Below are positions 24,698 through 34,800 of a stretch of 64,000 bases of DNA, one piece after another. The position numbers were made by a program, and so were the translations under genes. Under the pieces are notes generated by a model. That model searched no databases, was not told the DNA's origin, and worked only from the letters and a program-made list of their open reading frames with translations. Numbering within the stretch: position 1 is the stretch's first letter; each line of letters opens with the position of its first letter. The stretch spans positions 1-64,000 of the forward strand of contig NZ_JAAOIW010000004.1 in the NCBI RefSeq assembly GCF_011440305.1, given 5' to 3'. This DNA comes from Paenibacillus agricola (lineage in GTDB: Bacteria; Bacillota; Bacilli; Paenibacillales; NBRC-103111).

Positions 24698-26281
24698 ATG
24701 GATATTACGATACAAGAGGCACTAAAGGTGTATCCCTTGTCAGAAGGAAAGCTAGTGGCAGGTGCCCAAGGGGTATCAAGGATCATTAGTGCATTAAATT
24801 TGATGGATGCACCCGACATTTACAACTGGATGAAAGAAGGGGAGCTCCTGCTCACAACGGGGTACGCGATTAAGGATTCCCCGGATCATTTTGTTAGTCT
24901 GCTGCAAAACCTTAATGCCAAAGGCTCGTCAGGCCTCGGAATAAAGCTTGGACGGTACTGGAAGGAAATCCCTGCTGTTGTTTTGGAGGAAGCGGATCGG
25001 CTGCATTTTCCACTCATTGAGCTACCATTTGAAATTACATTCGCTGAGCAAATTACTGCATTGTTCCATTTTCAATACGAAAGAAATACAAAGAAACTGA
25101 ACCAGGTTCTAGACATGCAAAAACAATTGGTCGATTTCGCACTTCAAGCCAATGAAAATTCCGATTATTTCATGGAAATTTCCGCCATTCTCCAAAGTCC
25201 ATTTGCCGTTTTGGATGCGTCTGGTAAAATATTACATAATTCAACTGGCTGTACCGAGCAGGTATTATTAAAAACATGGCCCTGGGAGCCTGAGTATCTA
25301 GTAAGCCGTATACAAGGCAAGATGACCTACCGCATCCCCCTGCTGAAAAGTCGCCATTGTCTCGGCTACTTTCTTGTCATGTCACAAAACCTGTCGGATA
25401 CCAGTATGGACAAAGGTGTTTTTCACCAGGCTGCTGTTATTCTTTCTTATCACTTGGAGGCTATCCAGAATCAGGAATCTTTGGCTTCCGATTATCGATT
25501 AGGCAATGCTATTGAACGTTTCCTTCAAGAAAAGCTTTCTATGGAAGGCTTGATGGAGCAGGCCCATACGTTTGAGGGCGACATTTGGAAGGCAACTTAT
25601 GTGTGCATGTTAACACCGCTCCATTCGGGAGTCGGGGATAAGTCTTGGAAAAACTCCGTCATTCAAAGCCTCCATAAAGCGATGAAAGACTATCCGAAGT
25701 TGGTAGCCCTTGAATCCCATCATTTGTTTGTTCATAACAAGCTGTTATCTTTATTTGCTTTACCTGAGAAAAATAGTGTGGATTACACTTTTGTCGAACA
25801 GCTTGCTGGCAGCTATGCCCAGCTCTTGGGCCTATTAACCGACGGCGCTCAGCAATCCTTTACCAGCTCCATACAATTTAAGGCTGAGCAGCTAATGGAA
25901 GGCTATGAGCAATGCCTGGAAGCACACCGGATCAGCGAGCAACTGGGCTTGGAGCAGAACGTTATATTTTTCCCTGACCTCGAATTTATTTATATTCTCC
26001 GGCATGTGCCTGTACAAGTGATGGCGAAATACAATAGAAGCCTGCTGCATCCTTTAATGCTCAAGGAAGCTGACTATATAGCAGAGATGCTGCGAACCTT
26101 GGAATCATACTTTGCCAACAACGGCCAGATTAACGACACCGCTAAGGAACTGTATATTCATCGCAATACCGTGTTATACCGCTTGGAAAAAATCGGCGAG
26201 CTGCTGAATATTGACCTCAAAAATCCAAATGATCTCTTGAAAATAAAGCTGGCGCTTATGTTTAAACGACTCCTTCCTTAG
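24698..26281 (+). CDS. PucR-family transcriptional regulator
   Basis: 527 aa. The N-terminal PucR (DUF) domain has ISALNLMDAPDIYNWMKEGELLLTTGY. The middle region is GAF/ligand-like. The C-terminal HTH_30 reads TLESYFANNGQINDTAKELYIHRNTVLYRLEKIGELL, the diagnostic PucR helix-turn-helix. Members control purine, amino-acid or sugar-acid catabolism in response to the substrate. AGGAGG precedes the ATG by 6 bases. No catabolic operon is immediately adjacent, so the target is unclear. A terminator follows. Confidence 0.9.
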   Translation: MDITIQEALKVYPLSEGKLVAGAQGVSRIISALNLMDAPDIYNWMKEGELLLTTGYAIKDSPDHFVSLLQNLNAKGSSGLGIKLGRYWKEIPAVVLEEADRLHFPLIELPFEITFAEQITALFHFQYERNTKKLNQVLDMQKQLVDFALQANENSDYFMEISAILQSPFAVLDASGKILHNSTGCTEQVLLKTWPWEPEYLVSRIQGKMTYRIPLLKSRHCLGYFLVMSQNLSDTSMDKGVFHQAAVILSYHLEAIQNQESLASDYRLGNAIERFLQEKLSMEGLMEQAHTFEGDIWKATYVCMLTPLHSGVGDKSWKNSVIQSLHKAMKDYPKLVALESHHLFVHNKLLSLFALPEKNSVDYTFVEQLAGSYAQLLGLLTDGAQQSFTSSIQFKAEQLMEGYEQCLEAHRISEQLGLEQNVIFFPDLEFIYILRHVPVQVMAKYNRSLLHPLMLKEADYIAEMLRTLESYFANNGQINDTAKELYIHRNTVLYRLEKIGELLNIDLKNPNDLLKIKLALMFKRLLP

Positions 26282-26318
26282 CCTGAACATTATCATTAGA
26301 TACCAGGAACAGGAAACA

Positions 26319-26366
26319 AAAAGGACTGCCCCTAGTCTATTACGACTTTGGGGGCAGCCCTTTCTT
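26319..26366 (+). terminator. Intrinsic terminator after pucR-type gene
   Basis: AAAGGACTGCCCC and GGGGCAGCCCTTT pair with one bulge; an inner AGTC/GACT pairing extends the stem. TTTCTT follows. Confidence 0.75.
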
Positions 26367-26424
26367 AAGCCACTTCATAATGGGCGGCAGACACTAGGCT
26401 TTCGATTTAAAACGGAATATTTTC

Positions 26425-26895
26425 CTAGCCCTCATACGCTTGCTTCAAAAGCGCAATATCCAGCTTATCCATTTGCAGCATCGCATTCATCGCCTTTTTC
26501 GCTTTCTCTGTGTCCTTGCTATGCAGCAGTTCGCCTAAAATCGTCGGGACGATCTGCCAAGACACACCATATTTATCTGTAAGCCAGCCGCATCTGCTTT
26601 TTTCTCCACCAACGGACAGCTTTTCCCAAAGCTCGTCTACTTCCTCCTGTGTCACACAATTAACGTATAGCGAGATAGCAGGTGTAAAGGTAAAATGGGG
26701 CCCGCCATTAAACGCCATAAATTGCTGGCCATCAATGCTGAATGTACCTGACATTACCGTTCCTTTTGATCCATTGCCTTCTTCACTGGACCGATTCAAG
26801 CTCTCGATCTTTGAGTTTTTAAAAATAGAAACATAAAAATTCATTGCTTCCTCGGCTTTGTCATTGTACCACAGAAATGGAGTAACTTTTCGCAT
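26425..26895 (-). CDS. VOC-superfamily protein, PhnB/YjdN-like
   Basis: 156 aa. It begins VTPFLWYNDKAEEAMNFYVSIF, then FSIDGQQFMAFNGG and WEKLSVGGEKSRCGWLTDKYGVSWQIVP, the standard layout of the PhnB-like vicinal-oxygen-chelate group (often called 3-demethylubiquinone-9 methyltransferase-like, though not a methyltransferase). AAAGGAG precedes the ATG. The metal ligands and substrate are not known. It is a small single gene, convergent with pucR. Confidence 0.85.
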   Translation of the reverse strand: MRKVTPFLWYNDKAEEAMNFYVSIFKNSKIESLNRSSEEGNGSKGTVMSGTFSIDGQQFMAFNGGPHFTFTPAISLYVNCVTQEEVDELWEKLSVGGEKSRCGWLTDKYGVSWQIVPTILGELLHSKDTEKAKKAMNAMLQMDKLDIALLKQAYEG

Positions 26896-27008
26896 AGGGC
26901 TTGGCTCCTTTTACCTGGAATGGATTAGGTTGTTTCGTATTATTCCCAATTGGGTCAAGTAAATAGTACCATATACAAGAAGCCTTGGTTTCTTTCGGAT
27001 TGCTCGAT

Positions 27009-28214
27009 TTAACCCGAAACCTGCTGCTCCTGTTGTTGCTTTTCGTGCTGCTCGTGAAGTAAGCTGCCATACCCGGAGTTACGGCGTACATATAGCCATA
27101 GAAGGAAAACCGCAGCAAAGCAAATAACCGAGCCCGCAACAAAGCCCGAGCGAATCCCAAACCATGCGGCATAAAGGCCACCGATGAGGCCGCCCATAAT
27201 CCGGCTAAGCGCATTCATAATGAGCGAATTCATCATTTGTCCGCTCGCCTTCAGCTCCTTCTGGACATGCTTGCTTACAAATTCCGCAAGGCATAAGTAA
27301 AATAGCATAAAGGTGCCTCCGTGCAGCACCCATGTGAACAGGTACACAGCCGGATTCATTGTTGTGGCGAGCAGCACCCAGCGCACGGCATGAACGATTC
27401 CTGAAAACAGTAAAATATTCATAATACCAAAACGCTTGTAGAGCGATTCGAAGAAGATCATAAACGGGAATTGGCTAACCGAGCCGATCGCAATACCAAG
27501 CCCAATTAGACCGGTGCTCAAGCCCTGCTCTTTGCTATATACCGCTTGAAAGGTAACAAAAAATCCAAGTGTCGACTCTACTGCAAACGTATACATGTAA
27601 ATCCTTAATAATGTGGGGTTGGCAAACAGCTGCTTCATGGCGACTTTGCTTTTGCCGCGTTGATGCCCTTCTACTTTGGGAATACCCCATGCTACAAGAA
27701 AAGCAGCAAAAATAATGATGGAAAATATCGGGAACATATAATGGATATTCCGATCCAGAAACCAGCCCGCCATCCCTGCCATAATGGCGTACCCTACTGA
27801 CCCAGCGGTACGTATCCGCGAGAAGGGAAAACCGGATTTGGCAGCCAGCTCCATCGTAATGGTGTCACCTAATGGATTAACTACGCATTGAAACGAATAA
27901 AAAATGACCGAGCACACCACAAGCAGCCAAAAGTAGCCATCGGATAACGGCATGAGCCATACCGAGCCCGCTGTCATCAGCAGCGCAAGCAGGAGCAAGC
28001 CGTTCTTCGAAGCGGCGCGATCAGCGGCAATTCCCCATAAAGGCTGTAAAAATAGTGCCGTAATTGAACCCACGGTCGTCAGAAAGCCGATCTGGAAATG
28101 ATCCAAATGAATTTCATTATAATACAAGCCTAGATAATTGCTGAAGACGCCCAGCGCTGCAAAGATCAGTGAATAATACAATGACATATACATATACATC
28201 GTCCGGTTGGCCAT
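27009..28214 (-). CDS. MFS transporter, MFS_1-like (LacY/PPP-related) type
   Basis: 401 aa, twelve helices. The N-terminus carries YSLIFAALGVFSNYLGLYYNE and the loop 2-3 FLQPLWGIAADRAASKNG (a motif-A variant); RIRTAGSVGYAIMAG lies in helix 5, as in sugar/phenylpropionate permeases. The C-terminus is a basic, Gln-rich tail (HEQHEKQQQEQQ). It lies 35 bases from a second MFS gene on the same strand, so the two may be co-transcribed. The substrate is unknown; the resemblance to disaccharide or aromatic-acid permeases is structural only. Confidence 0.8.
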   Translation of the reverse strand: MANRTMYMYMSLYYSLIFAALGVFSNYLGLYYNEIHLDHFQIGFLTTVGSITALFLQPLWGIAADRAASKNGLLLLALLMTAGSVWLMPLSDGYFWLLVVCSVIFYSFQCVVNPLGDTITMELAAKSGFPFSRIRTAGSVGYAIMAGMAGWFLDRNIHYMFPIFSIIIFAAFLVAWGIPKVEGHQRGKSKVAMKQLFANPTLLRIYMYTFAVESTLGFFVTFQAVYSKEQGLSTGLIGLGIAIGSVSQFPFMIFFESLYKRFGIMNILLFSGIVHAVRWVLLATTMNPAVYLFTWVLHGGTFMLFYLCLAEFVSKHVQKELKASGQMMNSLIMNALSRIMGGLIGGLYAAWFGIRSGFVAGSVICFAAVFLLWLYVRRNSGYGSLLHEQHEKQQQEQQVSG

Positions 28215-28249
28215 GGTAGATAAATTCCTCGCTTTTGTGTTTAACTAGT

Positions 28250-29461
28250 TCAGGAGCTACCCCGACGCATATACCCTATCATCATCATTACGCTAAGTAA
28301 AAATGCAGCAATAATCAGGATAAACGGAAGCTTCGGATCCATCGAGTAGGTCCAACCTCCGATTACACCAGCCGGGGAAACAAATATCAATATAATCACA
28401 GACAATATTGAAAATACGCTGGCGCGGTTATCGTCGTCAATAGCATTCTGCACAGCTGCCTCCAAGTTCGGGTATACAATAATACTACCTGCCGCCGTCA
28501 ACACGGTGCTTAAGAGCATCGGAAGGATTTGTCCCGGCGGGGTGAGAATTTGAATGATATAGGCTAGTGCACAAACCAACAGACCTACGATCATATAGCG
28601 GTTCATATGATCCCTATTTAGCCGCGGAACAAACAGAAACATAAGCAGCAGTGTTGCAATGGACGTGACCGCAGGGAACCAAGCAATAAAAGCTTCGCTA
28701 AAATGAAGCGCTTGCACCATGTAAATAGAAAGATATGTATTGCGCATCGTGAGCTGGAATTGGTAGAGCACATAAACCCCGAAAATAAGCAGCAGCGCGC
28801 GGTTCGTAGCTATTGTGACCAGCACTTGCTTATATTCCTGCAAAAGCGGTTTCCATTTGAATGCAGCATTTTCTTTCATTTTTCTGATACCGATCTCTGT
28901 CTCATAGGTCGCATGGTGACGTATAAAAAACATCGCTGTCATGCTTAAGAACGCCATCCCGTACATCAATCGCTCCGCAGCTACCAGTGAATAGTGGCTA
29001 ACCAGCAAGCCTCCAAGCGGCGCAAACAATCCACTGGCTACACTAATAAATTGCAGCGTCGAAAAGATATGGGTCCGCTCCTTTGGTTCCGTATCCTCCA
29101 CAAGCAAGCAATACCAAGCTGTATTAGGCACCTTTTGAAAGCTATTAACCGCTGCCGCGATCGCAAAAAACCAAAAGCTATGAGCCGTCATCCACAAAAT
29201 CGTCGCAATGCTCCAGCTAACTAAATCAAATACCAACAAAGCCATCCTTCGTCCCATACGATCCGTTAAATAGCCACTAATCAGGGATGTGAAAATTTGC
29301 AGCACAAGCCCGAGCGAAGTAACAAGCCCTATCTCGGTTTCGGACAGACCCAGCTCCAGCATATAAACCGAAGCATAAGTTAAATACAAGCTATAGGGAA
29401 TAATAAACATCGGTTCATATATTAAACAACCCCGTGCATTACCCTTTACGTTTCCAAACAT
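28250..29461 (-). CDS. MFS transporter
   Basis: 403 aa, twelve hydrophobic segments. Motif A is SGYLTDRMGRRMALLVFD in the first cytosolic loop. Helix 4-5 reads FNSFQKVPNTAWYCLLVEDTEPKERT, a pattern in MFS proteins of the macrolide or sugar-efflux-like groups. The C-terminus ends MIGYMRRGSS. Only a weak GGGG ribosome-binding site precedes the ATG. It is the upstream gene of the MFS pair; unlike its neighbour it lacks a Gln-rich tail. Substrate unknown. Confidence 0.8.
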   Translation of the reverse strand: MFGNVKGNARGCLIYEPMFIIPYSLYLTYASVYMLELGLSETEIGLVTSLGLVLQIFTSLISGYLTDRMGRRMALLVFDLVSWSIATILWMTAHSFWFFAIAAAVNSFQKVPNTAWYCLLVEDTEPKERTHIFSTLQFISVASGLFAPLGGLLVSHYSLVAAERLMYGMAFLSMTAMFFIRHHATYETEIGIRKMKENAAFKWKPLLQEYKQVLVTIATNRALLLIFGVYVLYQFQLTMRNTYLSIYMVQALHFSEAFIAWFPAVTSIATLLLMFLFVPRLNRDHMNRYMIVGLLVCALAYIIQILTPPGQILPMLLSTVLTAAGSIIVYPNLEAAVQNAIDDDNRASVFSILSVIILIFVSPAGVIGGWTYSMDPKLPFILIIAAFLLSVMMMIGYMRRGSS

Positions 29462-29491
29462 ATGGTTCGCCCCATTTGCGCTAATTCATAC

Positions 29492-29728
29492 TTATGCTTT
29501 GTCTGAGAACGAAAGTCCCTTATCGGCAAGGGTGCTACGAATTAGCCTAAGGGCTTTGGGTCCCATGCCATGCAATTGCAGTAGCTCTGCTTCACTAACC
29601 TTGGCAAGCTCTTCAACTCTGGAATAACCCGCCCCTGCAAGTGCACGTTGTGCCGGTTTTCCCAACCCATTGGGAAAATTGCTTCCCGGTTTGGATTCAG
29701 TAGACTTCGGTTCAGCAGATTTAGCCAT
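29492..29728 (-). CDS. Small helix-hairpin-helix (RpoA-CTD-like) protein
   Basis: 78 aa. After a low-complexity start (KSAEPKSTESKPGSNFPN) it reads LGKPAQRALAGAGYSRVEELAKVSEAELLQLHGMGPKALRLIRSTLADKG. This is two HhH motifs with LHGMGPKAL, similar to the C-terminal DNA-binding domain of RNA polymerase alpha. The ATG at 29728 is favoured because GGAG lies 8 bases upstream. It is found beside the MFS pair; DNA binding is likely but the role is unknown. Confidence 0.72.
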   Translation of the reverse strand: MAKSAEPKSTESKPGSNFPNGLGKPAQRALAGAGYSRVEELAKVSEAELLQLHGMGPKALRLIRSTLADKGLSFSDKA

Positions 29729-29913
29729 CGCTCTTTCTCCTCTCTTATTCCAGTGATTCACTTATTAATGAAATTATACTCCAATTATCTTGCATTTTCA
29801 CTCCTACTCCATTTTTATATTTCTTCTTTAGGGTTGTCTATGTTTTAATGGAAGGATCGATATAAATATTGTCGAAAAAAGAGAAAAAGTGTATTAACGA
29901 GGAGGAACGAAGC

Positions 29914-30858
29914 ATGGTATCCGTTTGGGAGCAATTAGAAAAAAAGATGCCCGCATGGCTCGAAGAAAGTCGTAAACAAGCCCGTTCAGGCAACGTCGCT
30001 GCCTATATCCCAGAGCTGGCAAATGCTTCTCAGGAGGCGCTGGGCATCACGATCTATAATGGAAGAACGGACATGATTACAGCCGGAGAGCATGATATGC
30101 GGTTTACGCTGCAAAGCATTTCCAAAGTATTTACGTTGCTGCTCGCATTAATGGATCAAGGGGAAGAAGCTGTGTTCAGCAAGGTGGGCATGGAGCCTAC
30201 CGGAGACAATTTCAATTCGATGCTAAAGCTGGAGCTGGTTGATCCCGGCATTCCCTTTAATCCGCTAATCAATGCGGGAGCGATCACGATATCCTCGCTC
30301 ATTGCCGGATCGACTCCGGCTGAGAAAACAAGCCGCATCCTGGCCTTTTTCCGCGAGTTGACCGGAGATCCGGCTTTAACCTTGAATGAAGCCGTTTATC
30401 GTTCCGAAACGGGCACGGCGCACCGTAACCGTTCCCTCGCCTATTTCCTGAAAGCCAACCGTGTGCTCGGCGATGAGATTGATGTTGAGGAGGTGCTGGA
30501 GGTATACTTCAAGCATTGCTCCATTGAGGTTTCCTGCTCGCATCTAGCGAGAATGGCGCTGGTGCTTGCCTTCGACGGCACGGACCCTGTGACCAGACGT
30601 AGCCTCATCCCCCGCCGCTACGTGCAAATAGCGAAAACCTTTATGCTGACCTGCGGCATGTATAACGAATCGGGCTCCTTCGCGATCCGCGCAGGCTTAC
30701 CTGCGAAAAGTGGCGTGGCCGGCGGCATCCTTGCCATCGTGCCCGGCCAGTACGGAATCGGTGTTATCGGTCCTGCCCTGAACACCAAGGGCAACAGTAC
30801 TGCAGGCGTTCATCTGCTAGAAACCCTCTCCACAGCCTTCGATTGGAGTATTTTTTAA
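29914..30858 (+). CDS. glsA: Glutaminase (class A beta-lactamase-fold)
   Basis: 314 aa, the usual size. It hydrolyses glutamine to glutamate and ammonia in the cytosol. The catalytic SxxK is S68-I-S-K71 (LQSISKVF), with further family blocks GDNFNSMLKLE, PFNPLINAGAI and GLPAKSGVAGGI. The ATG at 29914 is chosen: GAGGAGG lies 8 bases upstream, while the long extension from 29869 has none. It is monocistronic and divergent from the HhH gene. No glutamine transporter is adjacent. Confidence 0.9.
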   Translation: MVSVWEQLEKKMPAWLEESRKQARSGNVAAYIPELANASQEALGITIYNGRTDMITAGEHDMRFTLQSISKVFTLLLALMDQGEEAVFSKVGMEPTGDNFNSMLKLELVDPGIPFNPLINAGAITISSLIAGSTPAEKTSRILAFFRELTGDPALTLNEAVYRSETGTAHRNRSLAYFLKANRVLGDEIDVEEVLEVYFKHCSIEVSCSHLARMALVLAFDGTDPVTRRSLIPRRYVQIAKTFMLTCGMYNESGSFAIRAGLPAKSGVAGGILAIVPGQYGIGVIGPALNTKGNSTAGVHLLETLSTAFDWSIF

Positions 30859-30942
30859 TATCTATTCACGCCGTCGTCTCGATCAAATAAGAGCGGCGGC
30901 TTCATCACAAATGCCAACTCGTATCACAAAAGCAAACATGTA

Positions 30943-31842
30943 TCATCTTGGCTTGGTCGCTCCTCTTGCTGATATGATTTTACGATATAGCTTTTCATTA
31001 GAATCAATAGGCTCATAGCTTTCTTCATAACCGCTGAAATGGATGGATTCCTTATCCCCGAGAACAAGAAACCCAAAGACCGATAAGCTTTCAGCGAACA
31101 GGCGATGAGCGCGGTTTTGCAAATTCTTATCGAAATAGATTAACACATTACGGCAAAGAATCACGTTGAATTCATTAAAGGATTGGTCTGTTGCCAAGTT
31201 ATGCCGAGCAAATACAATGTTTTTCATTAAAGCCGGATTGAATATAACCGCATCATATTGGGCTGTATAATAATCCGAAAAGGATTTGGTTCCTCCGGAT
31301 TCCAAATAATTATGGGTATAGGCTTTCATGTTGCGCAAGGCAAAAATGCCTGAGCGTGCTTTTTCAAGAGCATACTCATCAATATCGGTAGCATAAATAC
31401 GCGATTTGTCGTAAAGCCCTTCCTCCTGCAATAATATGGCCATCGATATAACTTCTTCGCCCGTCGAGCAGCCTGCATGCCAAATCCGGATATGTGGGTA
31501 CGTATGCAGGTAGGGCACCACCTTTTCCCGAAAGGCTTTAAACATCAAGGGGTCGCGGAACATTTCGGTTACATTCACAAATAAATACCTCAGCAATTGC
31601 TGCATCCGTTCTGGATCATAAAGCACTTGTTCAATTAGCCCAGATATATGCCGGACGCCTATTGACCGCATGCCATGCCGGATTCGGCGGCGGATGGAAT
31701 CATAAGCATAGTTGCGAAAATCGTAGCCATACATCCGGTAAATGGCTTCTAGCAGCAGATCGACTTCGATCTTTTCCCGCTCTTCCTCGAATATTGTAGC
31801 TGGATGTTCAGCATCCATACCATCGTCCTCTATTATGATCAT
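30943..31842 (-). CDS. CheR-type methyltransferase
   Basis: 299 aa, with an N-terminal CheR_N-like helical part (LLLEAIYRMYGYDFRNYAYDSIRRRI) and a SAM-binding domain (IWHAGCSTGEEVIS, FNVILCRNVLIYFDKNLQNRAHRLFAESL). CheR methylates glutamates of chemoreceptors. Two starts are possible: ATG 31842, close to GGGGG, or ATG 31818, with AGAGGA at better spacing. It follows the hybrid kinase stop by 9 bases, so the two form an operon. No CheB or MCP lies in this unit; such orphan CheR-kinase pairs are common in Paenibacillus and may sense or modify a dedicated receptor. Confidence 0.88.
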   Translation of the reverse strand: MIIIEDDGMDAEHPATIFEEEREKIEVDLLLEAIYRMYGYDFRNYAYDSIRRRIRHGMRSIGVRHISGLIEQVLYDPERMQQLLRYLFVNVTEMFRDPLMFKAFREKVVPYLHTYPHIRIWHAGCSTGEEVISMAILLQEEGLYDKSRIYATDIDEYALEKARSGIFALRNMKAYTHNYLESGGTKSFSDYYTAQYDAVIFNPALMKNIVFARHNLATDQSFNEFNVILCRNVLIYFDKNLQNRAHRLFAESLSVFGFLVLGDKESIHFSGYEESYEPIDSNEKLYRKIISARGATKPR

Positions 31843-31851
31843 CGGCCCCCT

Positions 31852-34800
31852 TTAAATGTAAAGCCATACCTTTAATAAAGATAGCAGCCTCTCGGTGTCA
31901 ATGGGTTTGCTGATATAGTCGGATGCACCGGCATCGATGCAGCGCTGGCGGTCTTCTTTCATAGCCTTAGCGGTTAAGGCAATAATCGGAATCTTCTCGA
32001 ATTGCGGCATCTTGCGTATCGCCTTCATTGCTTCGTAGCCATCCATTTCTGGCATCATGATGTCCATCAGGATCAGGTCCACTTCCGGGTTTTGTTCCAG
32101 CAAATCAAGAGCCTCCCGGCCATTCTCAGCAAACGTGACCTTCAGGTTATACGATTCCAATACATTCGACAAGGCAAAAATGTTGCGCATATCATCTTCT
32201 ACCAGAAGGATGCGTTTACCGTCGAGCGCCGCTTCATTACTATACAGCTTTTTCAGCAGGTTGCGGCGTTCCTCTGGTAAATTAGCCTCTACTCGATGGA
32301 GGAACAAAGCCGTTTCATCATACAAACGCTCCTGCGATTTTACATTTTTAATAATAATGCTTTCGGCATATTTTTTTAGCTTCATTTCTTCCTTCATATC
32401 CAGGTCCTTGCCGGTATATATAATAATCGGAAGCTGCTTTAGCTTTTCCGTCTGCCGGATGCGGTCCAGCAAATCAAAGCCCGATATATCGGATAGCCCC
32501 AAATCCATAACCATACAATCAAAGCTTTCAGCTTGAAGCTCTGCGAGCGCATCGCTACCGCTGGAAACCGCAGTGATGGCGACATCGTCATGCCCGATCA
32601 GCTCCACCAAGCTATTGCGTAAAACAATATCATCCTCGACGATAAGCAGCCGCTTCAGGTTACGGTTAATAAACGACTCGATACGCGAGAACGCATTATC
32701 GATATTTTCTTTGCTGACGGGCTTAATAAGATAAGCCATCGCCCCCATCGTCAGCCCCTGTCGCGATTCATCATTGACAGAAATAATATGGACGGGGATA
32801 TGGCGTGTTTCCGGGTGCTGCTTGAGCCGTTCGAGTATATACCAGCCATCTAGCACAGGTAGCTGGATATCGAGCATAATCGCGTCCGGTTTATAAGCAT
32901 GAGCGAGCGCCAGCCCCTTATCGCCCTGTAGGGCAACTAGTCCCTTAAATCCCCGTGACCGGGCGATATCAAGCAAGATCTCGGCAAAATGGATATCATC
33001 CTCGATAATGAGCAGCACCTTATCGCCGGACTTTACCTCATCCCGGTCATCCACCATCTCTGACGCTATCAGCAAGCTTGGATCGCTAAGCTCGATATGA
33101 GGCACCAGAACATGATCGATCGCCCCCTCATCAGGTACTTTAACCAAGCCCGCGTCGGACGCCGCTATCTCCTGCAGTGCTGTAAGATAGGAGCCTTCCT
33201 GCAGCTCGGGCACATAAAGCGTAAACGTGCTGCCTGCGCCCTCTTCGCTTTCAATCTCAATATGTCCGCCAATCAACACCGATAAATCACGGCTAATCGT
33301 CAGCCCTAAGCCAGTTCCACCATACTTACGGCTGGTTGTCCCATCGGCCTGCTGAAACGCTTCAAAGATAATATCTTTTTTATCCTTTGGTATTCCGATA
33401 CCTGTGTCAATAACGGAAAAAGCAATAACGGCGTCCTGTACGGTTTGCAGGCTGCCTGCTGGAAGTAAAGATTTCTCGGAATTAGTTCGAAAAATTCGTA
33501 AGGTAACATGGCCCTTGCTAGTAAACTTAAAAGCATTGGTCAACAAATTTTTCAAAATTTGCTGGAGGCGATGCCCATCGGTATAAATCGTGTTGGGCAG
33601 TGCTCCTTCTAATATGACGTGAAAATTAATGCCCTTCTTGCCAGCTAACGGCCGGTAACTACGCCCAAGGCTTTCCTTCATATCCTCAAGGAAAACCGGC
33701 TCCATCTCGATTTTCATTTGTCCCGCTTCTATTTTGGATAAATCAAGGATTTCATCAATTAGCCGCAGCAAATCGCTGCCCGAGGAATGGATCGTCTTGG
33801 CAAACTCCACCTGCTTTGGAGTCAGGTTGGCTTCCTTGTTTTCCTCCAATATTTGAGAGAGGATCAACAGGCTGTTAAGCGGTGTACGTAGCTCATGCGA
33901 CATATTCGCGAGAAATTCAGACTTATATTGCGAAGCTGAAATCAGATCTCTGGCCTGCTGTCCTAGAAGCGCATTTTGCTGTTCAACCTGTTCATTGATT
34001 TCCTCAATTTTGCGCATTTGCGACTCTAATTGGTCGGAACGCAGCTCCAATTCAAGGTTGCTCTGCTCAAGCTCTTCCTGCTGGCGCTGCAAGCGGTCCT
34101 CCGAGCGCTTCAAGGAGTCATTGGAGGCCTTCAGCTCGTCCTGCTGTTCCATCATCTCCATAGATTGCGCCTGTAAGGCTTCCGTCTGCTGCTGGAGCTC
34201 CTCCGTTTGTGCCTGCAGCTCCTCGGACAAGCTCTGCGACTCCTCAAGCAGTCGTTGAACCTCCATTTGCGCAGCTGCACTATTCATGGCGATCCCAACC
34301 GTGCTGCGGATCTGCTCAACTAGCTGGCGTTGTATAGGTGTAAAGACATCCAATGAAGCCAATTCCACAACAGCCAATACCGTGCCTTGGAATTCAATAG
34401 GAAAAATCATAATGCTTCTAGGTGACGAGTCCCCTAAAGCTGTCGTTATTTTCATATGCTCCTCAGGTAGCTTATCCAGCATGTAAATCCGTTTATCGAC
34501 TGCAGATTGACCCACCAAGCCTTCACCAAGCCGTATACTGGACGCTCCTCTCGGGTCTCCAGTGGCTGCAAAGGCTGCTGTCATCTCCAGCTTATTGCCG
34601 GACACGGTATAAAAAACGCCGTAAGAAGCATCCAAAAGAAAAGCAATTTTATTAATAAAGGCTTGCGCCAGTTCAGATACTTGGTTAAAGCCCTGAAAAG
34701 CGGAGGCGACGTCGGCGATACTGGTTTGTGTCCAATTTTGTTTTTCATGCGTTTCCAATAATTGATTGGTCGCGTCCCCAAGCTCCTTGATTTCGTCTCT